DNA of 64,000 nt from Jannaschia helgolandensis (GTDB lineage Bacteria > Pseudomonadota > Alphaproteobacteria > Rhodobacterales > Rhodobacteraceae), in contig NZ_FNZQ01000001.1 of assembly GCF_900109285.1 (NCBI RefSeq), positions 897,001-961,000 of the forward strand, given 5' to 3'. The translations under genes and the position numbers were made by a program. Shown in pieces: positions 1-8,719 of this stretch; the stretch's first letter is position 1, and every line of letters starts with the position of its first letter. The notes beneath the pieces are model-generated. The model worked only from the letters and a program-made list of their open reading frames with translations. It was not told where the DNA came from and did no database searches.

Positions 1-1
1 C

Positions 2-1153
2 GAAGTGCTGACGGCCGTGCCGCTGTTTCTGTTCATGGGATACATCGTGGAGCGGTCGAATATCGTCGACCGGCTGTTTGTCACGCTCAATATTGCGTCG
101 AAGAACATTCCCGGCTCGATGGGTGTCGCCGCGCTCATTACCTGCGCACTCTTTGCAACCGCGACCGGAATCGTCGGCGCGGTCGTGACACTTATGGGTC
201 TGCTGGCCCTGCCCGCGATGCTCAAGGCACGCTACAACCCGTCCTTCGCCTCCGGCATCATCTGTGCGGGCGGTACGCTGGGTATCCTGATCCCGCCGTC
301 GATCATGCTGATCGTCTATGCGGCGGCCACGAACGTCTCCATCGTGCGGTTGTACGCGGCGGCGCTCTTTCCAGGGCTGACGCTGGTGGGGCTGTATCTC
401 GTCTACATCATCGGGCGCTCGATCCTGCAGCCGTCCTCGGCCCCACGGCCCGGCCCGGACGAGGTGCCGGATGTATCGAAGTCCAAGCTGTTCATGATGA
501 TCCTGACATCCTTCCTGCCGCTGGCTTTCCTGATCCTCGCGGTCCTGGGGTCGATTCTTTTTGGGCTGGCAACCCCGACCGAGGCCGCCTCGATCGGCGC
601 ATTGGGCGGCATACTTCTGGCCTTCGTCTACCGCGCGATGACCTGGCAGCGGATGCGCGAAAGCGTCTACCTGACCGTGCGCACCACAGCGATGGTCAGC
701 TGGCTCTTCGTCGGCTCCTATACTTTCTCTGCGGTCTTCTCCTACCTCGGCGGTGAACAAGTGATCTCGGAGTTCGTGCAATCGCTTGATCTGTCGCCAA
801 TCATGTTCCTGATCCTTGCACAGCTCATCATCTTCCTGCTGGGCTGGCCGCTGGAATGGTCCGAGATCATCATCATCTTCGTGCCAATCTTCCTGCCACT
901 GCTGGCGATCTTCGAGATCGACCCGCTGTTCTTCGGCATACTGGTGGCGCTGAACCTGCAGACCAGTTTCCTGACCCCGCCGATGGCGATGTCGGCCTAT
1001 TATCTCAAGGGGATCGCGCCGCCGGAAATTCGCCTGACGCAGATCTTTTCGGGTGTCATGCCGTTCCTGTTCTGCGTGATCGTGTCAATGGTGCTGATGT
1101 ACACCTTCCCGCAAATCGTCTTCTATCTGCCGGAATTGTTCTATGGGCGCTGA
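2..1153 (+). CDS. TRAP transporter large permease, DctM type (5' end outside window)
   Basis: Large membrane subunit of a tripartite ATP-independent periplasmic transporter, which drives uptake of organic acids with the sodium/proton gradient. The visible 383 codons are almost continuous hydrophobic helices; the GILIPPS and TPPMAMS segments are typical of the two DctM half-repeats. The reading frame is open to the window edge, and the first visible residues (VLTAVPLFLFMGY) normally sit about 50 residues into DctM, so the true start lies upstream. The stop overlaps the start of the amidase gene, so the two are probably co-translated, which hints that the solute is an amide or a carboxylate released from one. 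The small permease and binding protein should lie upstream, outside the window. Confidence 0.93.
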   Translation, partial: EVLTAVPLFLFMGYIVERSNIVDRLFVTLNIASKNIPGSMGVAALITCALFATATGIVGAVVTLMGLLALPAMLKARYNPSFASGIICAGGTLGILIPPSIMLIVYAAATNVSIVRLYAAALFPGLTLVGLYLVYIIGRSILQPSSAPRPGPDEVPDVSKSKLFMMILTSFLPLAFLILAVLGSILFGLATPTEAASIGALGGILLAFVYRAMTWQRMRESVYLTVRTTAMVSWLFVGSYTFSAVFSYLGGEQVISEFVQSLDLSPIMFLILAQLIIFLLGWPLEWSEIIIIFVPIFLPLLAIFEIDPLFFGILVALNLQTSFLTPPMAMSAYYLKGIAPPEIRLTQIFSGVMPFLFCVIVSMVLMYTFPQIVFYLPELFYGR

Positions 1154-2492
1154 CATGAAACGGGCAGAGGCCATTCTGGCGCTTCCGGTTCTTGAGTTGC
1201 GGGACAGACTGGCTTCGGGCGCCTTGTCGGCGGTCGAACTGGTGCAGGCCTGCATCGCCCGCATCGCGGCGCGCGAACCGGAGGTGCAGGCTTGGGCCTG
1301 GTTCGAAAGTGATTACGCGCTGGAGCAGGCGCGCGCGCTGGACGCGCTGCGCGTCACCGGGCGTCCCATCGGTCCGCTGCACGGCTTGCCGGTTGGCCTC
1401 AAGGATATCATCGACACGGCGAAGATACCCACTGAATATGGCTGCGAGCTTGACCGGGGCCGGGTGCCGAAAAAGGACGCTTATGTCGTCGAGCGCCTGA
1501 AAGCGGCGGGTGCCATCATCATGGGCAAGACGGTCAGCACCGAGCTGGCCTACATGCGCCCATCGAAGACGCGCAACCCGCATGACCCCGCGCACACTGC
1601 GGGCGGGTCCTCCGCCGGATCCGCCGCCGCCGTGGCCGCCGGAATGATCCCGCTCGCAGTGGGCACGCAGACGGGCGGCTCGGTGATCCGGCCCGCCGCC
1701 TTCTGTGGCGTGACGGGGTTCAAGCCGACATTCGGCGCGATTCCCCGGCGCGGCGTTCTGATGCAGTCGCCTAGCCTCGATACCATCGGCGTCTTCGCCG
1801 CCGACCCGACCGGTACGGCACTTCTGGCCGAGGTGCTTTTCGGCCATGACGCCTCTGATCCGGCAACCACCCCCACGCCCTTTCCGCGCCTGTCGCAGAC
1901 CGCGCTGTCGAAACCGCCAGTGAAGCCCGATTTCGTTTTCCTCCGTCTGCCGGGCTGGGAGGAGGCAGAGCCCGACACCAGGGATGCGCTGCACGAATTG
2001 GTCGCGGCACTGGGAGACAAGGTGGTGGAGCTCGACCTGCCCGCCCCCTTCGAGGCCGCCGGACGTGAACGCAAGCGCATCAATTTCGCCGAGATGGCGC
2101 GGTATTACTTCCGATACGGGCGCGATGCCGCCGATACGCTGGGCCCCGAAGTGCGCGAGGCGATGGCAGAGGGCGAGGCCGTTCTCGCCCGCGATTACCT
2201 TGCCGCACTGGACTGGAAACCCGTGCTGAACGCTGCATTGGAAGAAATCTTCGAGCGTTGCGATGCGATCCTCTGTCCTGCGGCACCCGGACCCGCGCCT
2301 CGCGACGTCGAGACCACCGGCGATCCGGTCTTCAACGGCCTCTGGACGTTCTGCGGCCTGCCGGCCATCACGCTGCCCTTGCTGACCGCCTCCAACGGGA
2401 TGCCCATGGGCGTGCAGCTGGTGGGCGCAGATGGCAACGACGCGCGGCTGCTGCGCACGGCGCGCTGGCTTTATGAATGGGCCGACCAATGA
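1143..2492 (+). CDS. Amidase (amidase signature family)
   Basis: A 449-residue amidase-signature hydrolase that would cleave a carboxamide to acid and ammonia. The Ser-cisSer-Lys triad is visible: Lys87 in VGLKD, Ser156 in GGSSAGS and the nucleophile Ser180 in TGGS; the Lys-Ser and Ser-Ser spacings (69 and 24) equal those of characterised members. The ATG at 1143 overlaps the preceding dctM by 11 nt; an ATG at 1155 is an alternative. GatA is unlikely because no gatB/gatC is adjacent and the C-terminal half is short. Coupling to a TRAP permease suggests breakdown of an imported small amide, but the substrate cannot be told from sequence. Confidence 0.9.
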   Translation: MGADMKRAEAILALPVLELRDRLASGALSAVELVQACIARIAAREPEVQAWAWFESDYALEQARALDALRVTGRPIGPLHGLPVGLKDIIDTAKIPTEYGCELDRGRVPKKDAYVVERLKAAGAIIMGKTVSTELAYMRPSKTRNPHDPAHTAGGSSAGSAAAVAAGMIPLAVGTQTGGSVIRPAAFCGVTGFKPTFGAIPRRGVLMQSPSLDTIGVFAADPTGTALLAEVLFGHDASDPATTPTPFPRLSQTALSKPPVKPDFVFLRLPGWEEAEPDTRDALHELVAALGDKVVELDLPAPFEAAGRERKRINFAEMARYYFRYGRDAADTLGPEVREAMAEGEAVLARDYLAALDWKPVLNAALEEIFERCDAILCPAAPGPAPRDVETTGDPVFNGLWTFCGLPAITLPLLTASNGMPMGVQLVGADGNDARLLRTARWLYEWADQ

Positions 2493-2511
2493 TGTCTCGA
2501 AAGGACACCGC

Positions 2512-2676
2512 ATGAACCGCTTCCTCGCCCTCTTTGCCTTCGTCGTCTTCGCGATCTTCGTCGGCATCCTCGCCTTCGAGGTGCCGAGCCCGGACCTGGT
2601 GATCGTGATCCTGATCACCATGGCGCTTTTGGCATATGATTTCATCACCTCCAGCCAGAACGAGCCCAAGGACTGA
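2512..2676 (+). CDS. Small two-helix membrane protein, unknown function
   Basis: A 54-residue protein with two hydrophobic segments (about residues 3-22 and 29-43) and a polar, charged tail (SSQNEPKD). The ATG at 2512 is preceded by GAAAGGACACC, a usable ribosome binding site; a longer upstream reading in the same frame would run back into the amidase gene. It follows the amidase by 19 nt and is probably the last gene of the dctM-amidase operon. I do not recognise the family. Small hydrophobic proteins accompany some transporters, but no function is claimed. Confidence 0.6.
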   Translation: MNRFLALFAFVVFAIFVGILAFEVPSPDLVIVILITMALLAYDFITSSQNEPKD

Positions 2677-2918
2677 TAGCCCGGCCAGTCATTGGGAGCT
2701 CGCGGCAATTGCAGGGCGCCTTGGCCTACGCCTGAAGATTGTCGCCAATCATTCCGTCGGCACCGGGGGCGGCACAAAAACGCGACATATCGAAATCCGG
2801 TTGCCCGGAAATTCTGGACAGGGCAGCCAGTTGCCCGCAACGCAGCTTGGAGGATGGCCATGCGACACCGCATCGGCTTGGTGATGATCGCATGATGCTG
2901 CGCAGATAGGATGTGGCG
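2677..2918. other. Intergenic stretch, nothing recognised
   Basis: About 240 bases between the converging small membrane protein gene and kdgF. No convincing gene, RNA, repeat or strong terminator hairpin was seen. Weak ORFs cross it on both strands but resemble no family I know. Confidence 0.5.
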
Positions 2919-3236
2919 TTACAGGAAATCATCGCGACGGGGAGTAAAGCTGTCGATCAGGCTGCCGGATTCCAGCGCGGTGCAGCCGTGCATCACCATC
3001 TTCGGGATGACCATGCTGTCGCCCGGTCCGATTTCAAACGTCTCGTCATCCATGGTGAACGCGAAGCGGCCCGATGCGACATAAGTGCCCTGAATGTGCG
3101 GATGATTATGCATTGCACCGACAGCCCCCTTGTCGAACGCGAACTCCACGATCATCAGATCGGGCGCATCAGACAGAACCTTGCGACGCGCCCCTTCTCC
3201 GATGACGACCCATTGTCCGATTTTCGATTCAGTCAT
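2919..3236 (-). CDS. kdgF: Cupin KdgF, unsaturated-uronate linearising enzyme
   Basis: A 105-residue single-domain cupin. The metal-binding motif HNHPHIQGTYV, the second cupin motif IGPGDSMVIPKMVMHG and the end SLIDSFTPRRDDFL match the KdgF family, which opens 4,5-unsaturated monouronates released by polysaccharide lyases into the linear ketone that KduI uses. The ATG at 3236 (MTESKIGQ) was chosen; an upstream in-frame ATG at 3290 would add 18 residues not typical of the family. It is divergent from the GntR gene and shares its promoter region with the operator at 3334-3351. KduI and KduD lie 4-5 kb away in the same locus, supporting this role. Confidence 0.87.
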   Translation of the reverse strand: MTESKIGQWVVIGEGARRKVLSDAPDLMIVEFAFDKGAVGAMHNHPHIQGTYVASGRFAFTMDDETFEIGPGDSMVIPKMVMHGCTALESGSLIDSFTPRRDDFL

Positions 3237-3333
3237 ATGTAGACGGTCCGTTATATTTCGTCCTTTGCCTGAACCGTCTTGACCAAACATATGACGGGTC
3301 CAGACGCATCATCCGGCTCTGGTTGGCAACTAT

Positions 3334-3351
3334 TGGTATTCTAGTATACCA
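3334..3351. promoter_or_regulatory. GntR operator, copy 1 (kdgF / GntR divergent promoter)
   Basis: TGGTATTCTAGTATACCA: perfect inverted arms TGGTAT and ATACCA around a 6-bp centre. It lies between divergent kdgF and the GntR gene, 26 nt before the regulator's start. It matches the site before dctP (7045-7062, other strand) at 15 of 18 positions. The arms resemble the ATTGGTATACCAAT core of UxuR/ExuR-type GntR operators but are spaced farther apart. Confidence 0.72.
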
Positions 3352-3376
3352 TGATCCAGAACAGAGGGAAGCCGAC

Positions 3377-4060
3377 ATGGTCTTCGTACACGAAATCAAC
3401 GAACGCCGTACAAGCGCCGATGTGGTCTTCGAAAGTCTGTTCGAGGAAATCGTCGCGCTGGACCTGTTGCCAGGTGCCAAGATGTCCGAGGTCGAAGTCG
3501 CCAAGCGTTTCGGCGTATCGCGACAGCCGGTGCGCGACGCATTCAGCCGCTTGGGCAACCTTGGCCTGCTTGTGATCCGCCCGCAGAAGGCGACGGTCGT
3601 TCGCCATTTTTCCCTGCAAGGCATCCAGAATGCGCGCTTTATTCGCACAGCCGTCGAAGTCGAGGTTTTGCGCCGTGCCTGCCTGAACTGGACCGGCGAC
3701 TTCGACGACGCGCTGGACGACAACCTGGCCGAACAGCGGATTGCGATAGATGCAAACGATCCGGAAACCTTCCACAGGATCGATTATGACTTCCACCGTC
3801 TGCTGTGCGAATCCGCCGGGGCTGACTTTGCATTCGAGACCATCGCTGCCAACAAGGCGCAGGTCGACCGGCTGTGCATCCTGAGCCTGACCGGCAAGGA
3901 CGGGATGGAGGCGCTCTACGGCGACCATACCGATATCCTTGCCGCTTTGCGCGCGGGTGACGGTACCAAGCTGGACCGGTCGATCCGGCGGCATCTGGAT
4001 CGGTTGAGCCCGACGATCGAAGCGATCCACCGATCCCACAGCGAGTACTTTCAGGACTGA
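3377..4060 (+). CDS. GntR-family regulator (FadR subfamily, FCD domain), uronate locus
   Basis: A 227-residue regulator with an N-terminal winged helix (KMSEVEVAKRFGVSRQPVRDAFSRL, about residues 36-60) and an all-helical FCD ligand domain with metal-ligand candidates in IDYDFHRLLC and RRHLDRL. The ATG at 3377 has AGAGGGA seven bases upstream; an in-frame ATG at 3323 would start before the operator and is unlikely. The operator at 3334-3351 overlaps its probable promoter, so it likely represses itself, kdgF and the dctPQM operon until a uronate-derived ligand is present. It is an UxuR/ExuR-like candidate, but the exact orthologue cannot be named from sequence alone. Confidence 0.88.
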   Translation: MVFVHEINERRTSADVVFESLFEEIVALDLLPGAKMSEVEVAKRFGVSRQPVRDAFSRLGNLGLLVIRPQKATVVRHFSLQGIQNARFIRTAVEVEVLRRACLNWTGDFDDALDDNLAEQRIAIDANDPETFHRIDYDFHRLLCESAGADFAFETIAANKAQVDRLCILSLTGKDGMEALYGDHTDILAALRAGDGTKLDRSIRRHLDRLSPTIEAIHRSHSEYFQD

Positions 4061-4097
4061 TCCGAGCCTCCTGTTCGGGGCGCAGGACCGCGCGCCG

Positions 4098-5378
4098 TTA
4101 CTCCAGCAAGGCGGGCAACGTCAGCGATACCGCCGGCACGAAAGTTACCAGCAGCAGGGCCGCCAGAATGGCCAGATAGAACGGCCAGATCGTACGAATG
4201 GCCTGTTCGATCGGCACCTTGCCCACGGCACAGCCCACGAAGAGGCAGGACCCGACCGGCGGCGTGCAAAGGCCCAGCCCAAGGTTCATCAGAAGCATGA
4301 TGCCGAATTGCGTCGGATCCATCCCGATGTCGCGTGCGATGGGCAGGAAGATCGGTGTGCAGATCAGGATCAGGGCTGCCATGTCCATGATCATGCCCAG
4401 AAGCAGCAGCATCACGTTGATCATGAGCAGGATCATGATCGGATTATCCGAGATCGCCAGAAGGAACGTGCTGAGCAGGCCCGGCACCTGGTAGAAGGCC
4501 AGCAGATACCCGAAGGCCCCTGCGCAGCCGATCAGGATCATCACCATTGATGTCGTGCGAACCGAATTGGTGACCGAGAGCTTGAACCCCTCCCAGCTGA
4601 GCGAACGATAGACAAAAGCGGTCAGCAGCACCGCATAGATTGCACCGAACGCACCGGATTCCGTCACCGTGAATACGCCGGACAATACGCCGCCGACGAT
4701 GATCACGGCCGTGACGAACCCCGGCAGAGCCTGCGCCGCAGTCAGCAGGACGACGCGAATGCCCGGGAATGGCTCGGATGGGTAGTTCTTCTTGATGGCA
4801 ATGACATAGGCGGCGATGGCCAGACAGATGCACATCAGGATGCCTGGCACGACGCCCGCAAGAAATAGCTTGGAGATCGAAATGCCGCCCCCCGCCGCGA
4901 TGGCGAAGATGATCATGTTATGGCTGGGCGGAATGACGACGCCCGCGATGGACGACGTGACCGTGACATTGACAGCATAATCGCCGTCATAGCCCTTTTC
5001 CTTCATCACTGGGATCAGGATGGAGCCAAGTGCCGAGATGTCGGCGATGGCCGACCCGGAGATGCCGCCGAACAGCATCGACGAGAAGATGTTGACCGAT
5101 GCCAACCCGCCCCGGACATGACCCACCACAGACGAAGCGAAGCGGACGAGGCGGATGGCGATACCCCCGTGCAACATGATCTCGCCCGCGAAGATGAAGA
5201 ACGGGATCGCCATCAGCGAAAAGATCGACATGCCGGAGATGATCCGCTGGAACGGGATCAGAAGGGGGAAACCTTCGTAGAAGAAAACGATGACCGATGC
5301 GACACCCATGGCGAAGGCCACGGGCATGCCGATGGCGACGGCGATGGCGAAGACGCCCAGAAGAAGTGCGAGACCCAT
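4098..5378 (-). CDS. dctM: TRAP transporter large permease, uronate-type DctM
   Basis: A 426-residue integral membrane protein, the transport channel of a TRAP system. It has about a dozen hydrophobic segments and the DctM hallmarks GGISGSAIADISALGSILIP and GLCTPPVGSCLFVG. The ATG at 5378 (MGLALLLGV) follows the dctQ stop by one base; an upstream in-frame ATG at 5423 would overlap dctQ and add a polar 15-residue leader, so it was not used. It is the third gene of dctP-dctQ-dctM. Position between kdgF/GntR and kduDI indicates uptake of uronate monomers or unsaturated uronates. Confidence 0.93.
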   Translation of the reverse strand: MGLALLLGVFAIAVAIGMPVAFAMGVASVIVFFYEGFPLLIPFQRIISGMSIFSLMAIPFFIFAGEIMLHGGIAIRLVRFASSVVGHVRGGLASVNIFSSMLFGGISGSAIADISALGSILIPVMKEKGYDGDYAVNVTVTSSIAGVVIPPSHNMIIFAIAAGGGISISKLFLAGVVPGILMCICLAIAAYVIAIKKNYPSEPFPGIRVVLLTAAQALPGFVTAVIIVGGVLSGVFTVTESGAFGAIYAVLLTAFVYRSLSWEGFKLSVTNSVRTTSMVMILIGCAGAFGYLLAFYQVPGLLSTFLLAISDNPIMILLMINVMLLLLGMIMDMAALILICTPIFLPIARDIGMDPTQFGIMLLMNLGLGLCTPPVGSCLFVGCAVGKVPIEQAIRTIWPFYLAILAALLLVTFVPAVSLTLPALLE

Positions 5379-5379
5379 A

Positions 5380-5898
5380 TCAGAGTGCCCCCTGCCGGCC
5401 CGACCCGTTGAAGTAGTATTCATGCGTTCGCGACAGGAACCGCAGTCCCGCGAACAGGAAGATCAGTCCGCCACTGACGGCAGCAGCCAGAGTGCGGACA
5501 CCTTCGGGAATGTTGAGCATCGCTAGGTTCGTATCCCAGCCGAATTGCACCAGCTTGGCCCCGTAGAAGGCCATCGCCAGACCGAATGCCGACAGACCCA
5601 GATCGGACAGAAGGCGCAGGGGACGGCGAATTTTTCTGGGCATCGACTCCCGTATGAAGGTCACGCCCAGATGCGTGTCTTCATAGACACCGGCGGCAGC
5701 ACCGAGAAACGAGATATATACCACCAGAAGAAGCGCCAGCTGCTCGACCCAGGTCGGCGTCACGTTCAGGACATATCGCCCAAAGACAAGCCATCCGAAG
5801 ATAACGATCAGCGTCACCATCATCAGGCTGCATACGAGAATGAGGAGCGTCCTGACCCAGCCGGACAGGCGGTCAAGACGGGCGAAGAGTTCGGTCAT
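5380..5898 (-). CDS. dctQ: TRAP transporter small permease DctQ
   Basis: A 172-residue four-helix membrane protein of the TRAP small-permease family. The segment TWVEQLALLLVVYISFLGAAAGVYEDTHLGV matches the conserved E/Q...FLGA.....HL.V pattern of DctQ. It bridges the periplasmic binding protein and DctM. It lies 98 nt downstream of dctP and runs directly into dctM. Confidence 0.92.
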   Translation of the reverse strand: MTELFARLDRLSGWVRTLLILVCSLMMVTLIVIFGWLVFGRYVLNVTPTWVEQLALLLVVYISFLGAAAGVYEDTHLGVTFIRESMPRKIRRPLRLLSDLGLSAFGLAMAFYGAKLVQFGWDTNLAMLNIPEGVRTLAAAVSGGLIFLFAGLRFLSRTHEYYFNGSGRQGAL

Positions 5899-5996
5899 GG
5901 CTGTCCCCGGACAAACGCTCTGACGGCGCTGGATGGAATGGGACCCGACCGGATGATCCGGTCGAGCCCCAGGGTCGTGTCACACCACGGGACGCG

Positions 5997-6989
5997 TCAG
6001 TCGGCGTCGCGAATCATCTTCACCAGACCTTCAAGGTCCGGGTTGTCCTCAAGGAAACTGGCATAGACACCCGCCATCGCTTCCTGGAACGGGACCTTGT
6101 TCTCGACCCTGTTGACGATGGTACCGGCCGCTTCGACCTTGGCCATCGACGCGGCTTCGCGTTCCTGCCACAGACCACGTTGCAGATCGGCACTGGCGCG
6201 ACCTGCGGCCATGACGATCTCCTGATCTTCGGGGGAGAAACGGTCCCACGTGGCTTTGGACATGCACAGGCACTCCGGGATTATCAGGTGCTCGGACAGG
6301 GAGTAGTATTTGGCGACCTCATAGTGATTGGTCGATTCATACGACGGCGGGTTGTTCTCGGCCCCGTCCACGACGCCCGTGCGCAGCGACTGATAGACTT
6401 CGCCAAATGCCATCGGAGTGGCGTTGCCGCCCATGCTCTCGACCATGCCGACAAACAGGTCGTTGTTCATCACGCGGACCTTCATGCCGACAACATCTTC
6501 CGGCGTGTTGATCGGTTTGATCGAGTTATAAAAGGATCGGGCGCCCGCGTCATACCAGCCAAGTGCGACCAGCCCCTTGGCTTCAAGACCCTTGCCGATT
6601 TCATCGCCGACGTCACCGTCCATCAGGCGGTACATCTGATCAGTGGATTTGAAGATAAACGGCAGCGAGACGACGTTCGTTTCCGGCACCACCTGGCCCA
6701 TCGGCCCAAGGCTGAAGACACCGAAATCGATCGCGCCAAGTCGGGCCTGTTCGATGGCATCGGGCTGATCGCCCAGCACGCCGTTATGGAAAACCTTGCC
6801 GGTCACGCGACCGTCGGTTTTTTCCGAAACCTCGGCTACGAAGCTCTCCATCCCGATGGAGACGGGGTAATCCTCGACGTGAATGTTCCAGCCACGCAAT
6901 TCCTGCGCGCTGACCGTGGTGGCCAGAAGGCTGGCACCCAGCGCAGCACCAATGGCTGTCGTCCGAGCGGTTTTCAAGATCATGTTCAT
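5997..6989 (-). CDS. dctP: TRAP periplasmic solute-binding protein DctP, uronate type
   Basis: A 330-residue exported binding protein. A signal peptide is clear (TARTTAIGAALGASLLATTVSA, cleavage after residue 26-27). The body is a DctP fold: VFHNGVLGDQPDAIEQ, the ligand-arginine segment MKVRVMNNDLF and VDGAENNPPSYEST. These and the GARSFYN motif are shared by uronate-binding TRAP proteins. The ATG at 6989 sits behind GGGAGGACGAAA; a second ATG two codons in is possible. The leader carries a GTGTCG-TT-CGACAC hairpin and, farther up, the operator at 7045-7062. The likely ligand is galacturonate, glucuronate or an unsaturated uronate. Confidence 0.92.
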   Translation of the reverse strand: MNMILKTARTTAIGAALGASLLATTVSAQELRGWNIHVEDYPVSIGMESFVAEVSEKTDGRVTGKVFHNGVLGDQPDAIEQARLGAIDFGVFSLGPMGQVVPETNVVSLPFIFKSTDQMYRLMDGDVGDEIGKGLEAKGLVALGWYDAGARSFYNSIKPINTPEDVVGMKVRVMNNDLFVGMVESMGGNATPMAFGEVYQSLRTGVVDGAENNPPSYESTNHYEVAKYYSLSEHLIIPECLCMSKATWDRFSPEDQEIVMAAGRASADLQRGLWQEREAASMAKVEAAGTIVNRVENKVPFQEAMAGVYASFLEDNPDLEGLVKMIRDAD

Positions 6990-7006
6990 TTTCGTCCTCC
7001 CATAAA

Positions 7007-7020
7007 GTGTCGTTCGACAC
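7007..7020. promoter_or_regulatory. Inverted repeat in the dctP leader
   Basis: GTGTCG-TT-CGACAC, 18 nt upstream of the dctP start on the reverse strand. It could be a second operator or a 5' mRNA hairpin adjusting binding-protein output. Confidence 0.35.
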
Positions 7021-7044
7021 ACTCTTCTCCCGGAACGTGTCGGT

Positions 7045-7062
7045 AAGTATACTAGCATACCA
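7045..7062 (-). promoter_or_regulatory. GntR operator, copy 2 (dctPQM promoter)
   Basis: On the reverse strand the site reads TGGTATGCTAGTATACTT, identical to the copy at 3334-3351 in 15 of 18 positions. It lies 56-73 nt before the dctP start, where a repressor would cover the core promoter. Confidence 0.7.
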
Positions 7063-7120
7063 GTTTCCGGCGTGAAGTCTAATTCGTGCGGAATCGCATA
7101 TTTGCCATTCCGTGTGCCCC

Positions 7121-7870
7121 TCATCGGGCAAGCCATCCTCCGTCGACCGGCAATGTGATACCGTGCACGTAGTCCGACGCTTTGGAGGCCAGAAACATCA
7201 CCGCACCCGAAATATCGGATGGCTGCCCCCAGTGTCCCGCCGGTATCCGGTCGAGAATGGCCTTGTTCCGCGCGGGATCATCGCGCAGCGCCTGGGTGTT
7301 GTTGGTCTCGATATATCCGGGGGCGACCGCGTTGACATTGACGCCCCTCGGACCCCATTCGCAGGCCAGCAGCTTGGTCAGACCGGCCACGCCGCTTTTG
7401 CTGGCGGTATAGGACGGAATGCGGATGCCGCCTTGAAACGACAGCAACGAAGCGATGTTGATGATCTTGCCCGATCCGCGCGGCACCATCTGGCGCGCAA
7501 CGGCCTGGCTCAGGAAAAACAGAGATTTCAGGTTCACGTCCATCACCGCATCCCAGTCGTCCTCGGTGAAATCCAGCGCGTCGGCCCGACGGATGATACC
7601 GGCGTTGTTCACCAGAATATCGATGTCCCCGGCCCACTCCGTCACCTCCGAAACGATCCGCCCGATCGGTTCAAGCGATCCGATGTCGGCTTGAACCGCC
7701 AGCGCACGATCCGGGTCGCCGATCTTCGCCAGCGTATCGTTCATCGACGACCGTCCGACGCAGGCGACCCGCACCCCGGCACGCGCCAGATCGATGGCGA
7801 ACGCTTGACCAAGGCCGGTATTCGCGCCGGTCACGATGGCCGTTTTGCCGGTAAGGTCGAACAAGGTCAT
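7121..7870 (-). CDS. kduD: 2-dehydro-3-deoxy-D-gluconate 5-dehydrogenase KduD
   Basis: A 249-residue short-chain dehydrogenase that reduces the KduI product to 2-keto-3-deoxygluconate (KDG) with NAD(P)H. Seen: cofactor motif TGANTGLGQ (14-22), NNAG, catalytic Ser-Tyr-Lys in IASLLSFQGG...YTASKSG, and APGYIETNNT with VDGGWLAR at the end, which are family-typical for KduD. The start overlaps the kduI stop by 4 nt (ATGA). It completes the kdgF-kduI-kduD route; the next enzymes (KDG kinase and aldolase) are not in this window. Confidence 0.92.
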   Translation of the reverse strand: MTLFDLTGKTAIVTGANTGLGQAFAIDLARAGVRVACVGRSSMNDTLAKIGDPDRALAVQADIGSLEPIGRIVSEVTEWAGDIDILVNNAGIIRRADALDFTEDDWDAVMDVNLKSLFFLSQAVARQMVPRGSGKIINIASLLSFQGGIRIPSYTASKSGVAGLTKLLACEWGPRGVNVNAVAPGYIETNNTQALRDDPARNKAILDRIPAGHWGQPSDISGAVMFLASKASDYVHGITLPVDGGWLAR

Positions 7871-8697
7871 CGCAGGTCGCCCATGTCGACGAAGTCCATA
7901 TCGGTGAAATCCTGATTGTCCCCCGCCATCGACCAGACGAACCCGTACCGCCCGGTGCCGCAGCCCGAATGGATCGACCAGCCCGGCGACAGGATGGCCT
8001 GTTCATTGCCGACGACCAGATGCCGCGTTTCCTGCGGCTCGCCCATCAGGTGGATGACTCGCGTCTTGGGCTGCATGTCGAAATACAGATAGGCTTCGGA
8101 TCGGCGGTCATGGGTGTGGCAGGGCATGGTATTCCAGACGCTGCCGTCCTCGATCAGGGTGACGCCCATGACCAGTTGGCAAGACGCACAGACCTCGGGA
8201 TGGATGTACTGGCGCAGTTTGCGGACGTTGGCGTCGGACTGGGTGCCCAAGTCTAACAGAATGGCATCGTCGGCGGTGATCTTCTGCGCCTTGTGCGTGG
8301 CGTGGGCGGGGGTCGAGACGAAATAGAACCGCGCCGGGTTGGCCGCATCGGTGCTGCTAAACGCTACATCCGCCGTGCCCATGGGCAGGTAGAGCGCGTC
8401 CGTCCACGCCAGATCGTAATCGGTGCCGTCCGCCGTTACCCGCCCTTCGCCGCCGATATTGACGACGCCAATCTCGCGGCGGTCCAGAAAGCCGGGCGAG
8501 CCGATCTGCTTTTCCGACTTCAGCAAAAGCGGCTTCGCCTGCGGCACCACCCCTCCCACGACGGTGCGGTCCAGATGGCTGTAGGTCATCGAAACTTCGC
8601 CCGCGCGGAACAGATCCTCGATCAGGTAATTCGTGCGCAGTTGTGTGGTGTCGAAGCCGCGTGTTTCGCCGGGGCTGCAGGATTGTCGGATATCCAT
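7867..8697 (-). CDS. kduI: 5-dehydro-4-deoxy-D-glucuronate isomerase KduI
   Basis: A 276-residue bicupin that isomerises the linear keto-uronate (DKI) to 2,5-diketo-3-deoxygluconate. The C-terminal metal site is visible in MPCHTHDRRSEAYLYFD and later in HSGCGTGRYGFVWSMAGDN, both diagnostic for KduI; length is normal (about 278). It lies 22 nt downstream of the second GntR gene and overlaps kduD by 4 nt, giving a GntR-kduI-kduD operon. Confidence 0.95.
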   Translation of the reverse strand: MDIRQSCSPGETRGFDTTQLRTNYLIEDLFRAGEVSMTYSHLDRTVVGGVVPQAKPLLLKSEKQIGSPGFLDRREIGVVNIGGEGRVTADGTDYDLAWTDALYLPMGTADVAFSSTDAANPARFYFVSTPAHATHKAQKITADDAILLDLGTQSDANVRKLRQYIHPEVCASCQLVMGVTLIEDGSVWNTMPCHTHDRRSEAYLYFDMQPKTRVIHLMGEPQETRHLVVGNEQAILSPGWSIHSGCGTGRYGFVWSMAGDNQDFTDMDFVDMGDLR

Positions 8698-8719
8698 CAG
8701 TTCGCTTTCGCTGGGTGGG

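Noticed and set aside
1056-2873. A 605-codon reverse ORF opposite the amidase
   Set aside because: Antisense shadow of the amidase, no family features.
2677-2918. Transposase remnant in the gap after the small membrane protein
   Set aside because: The overlapping ORFs on both strands showed no DDE or other transposase motif and no terminal repeats.
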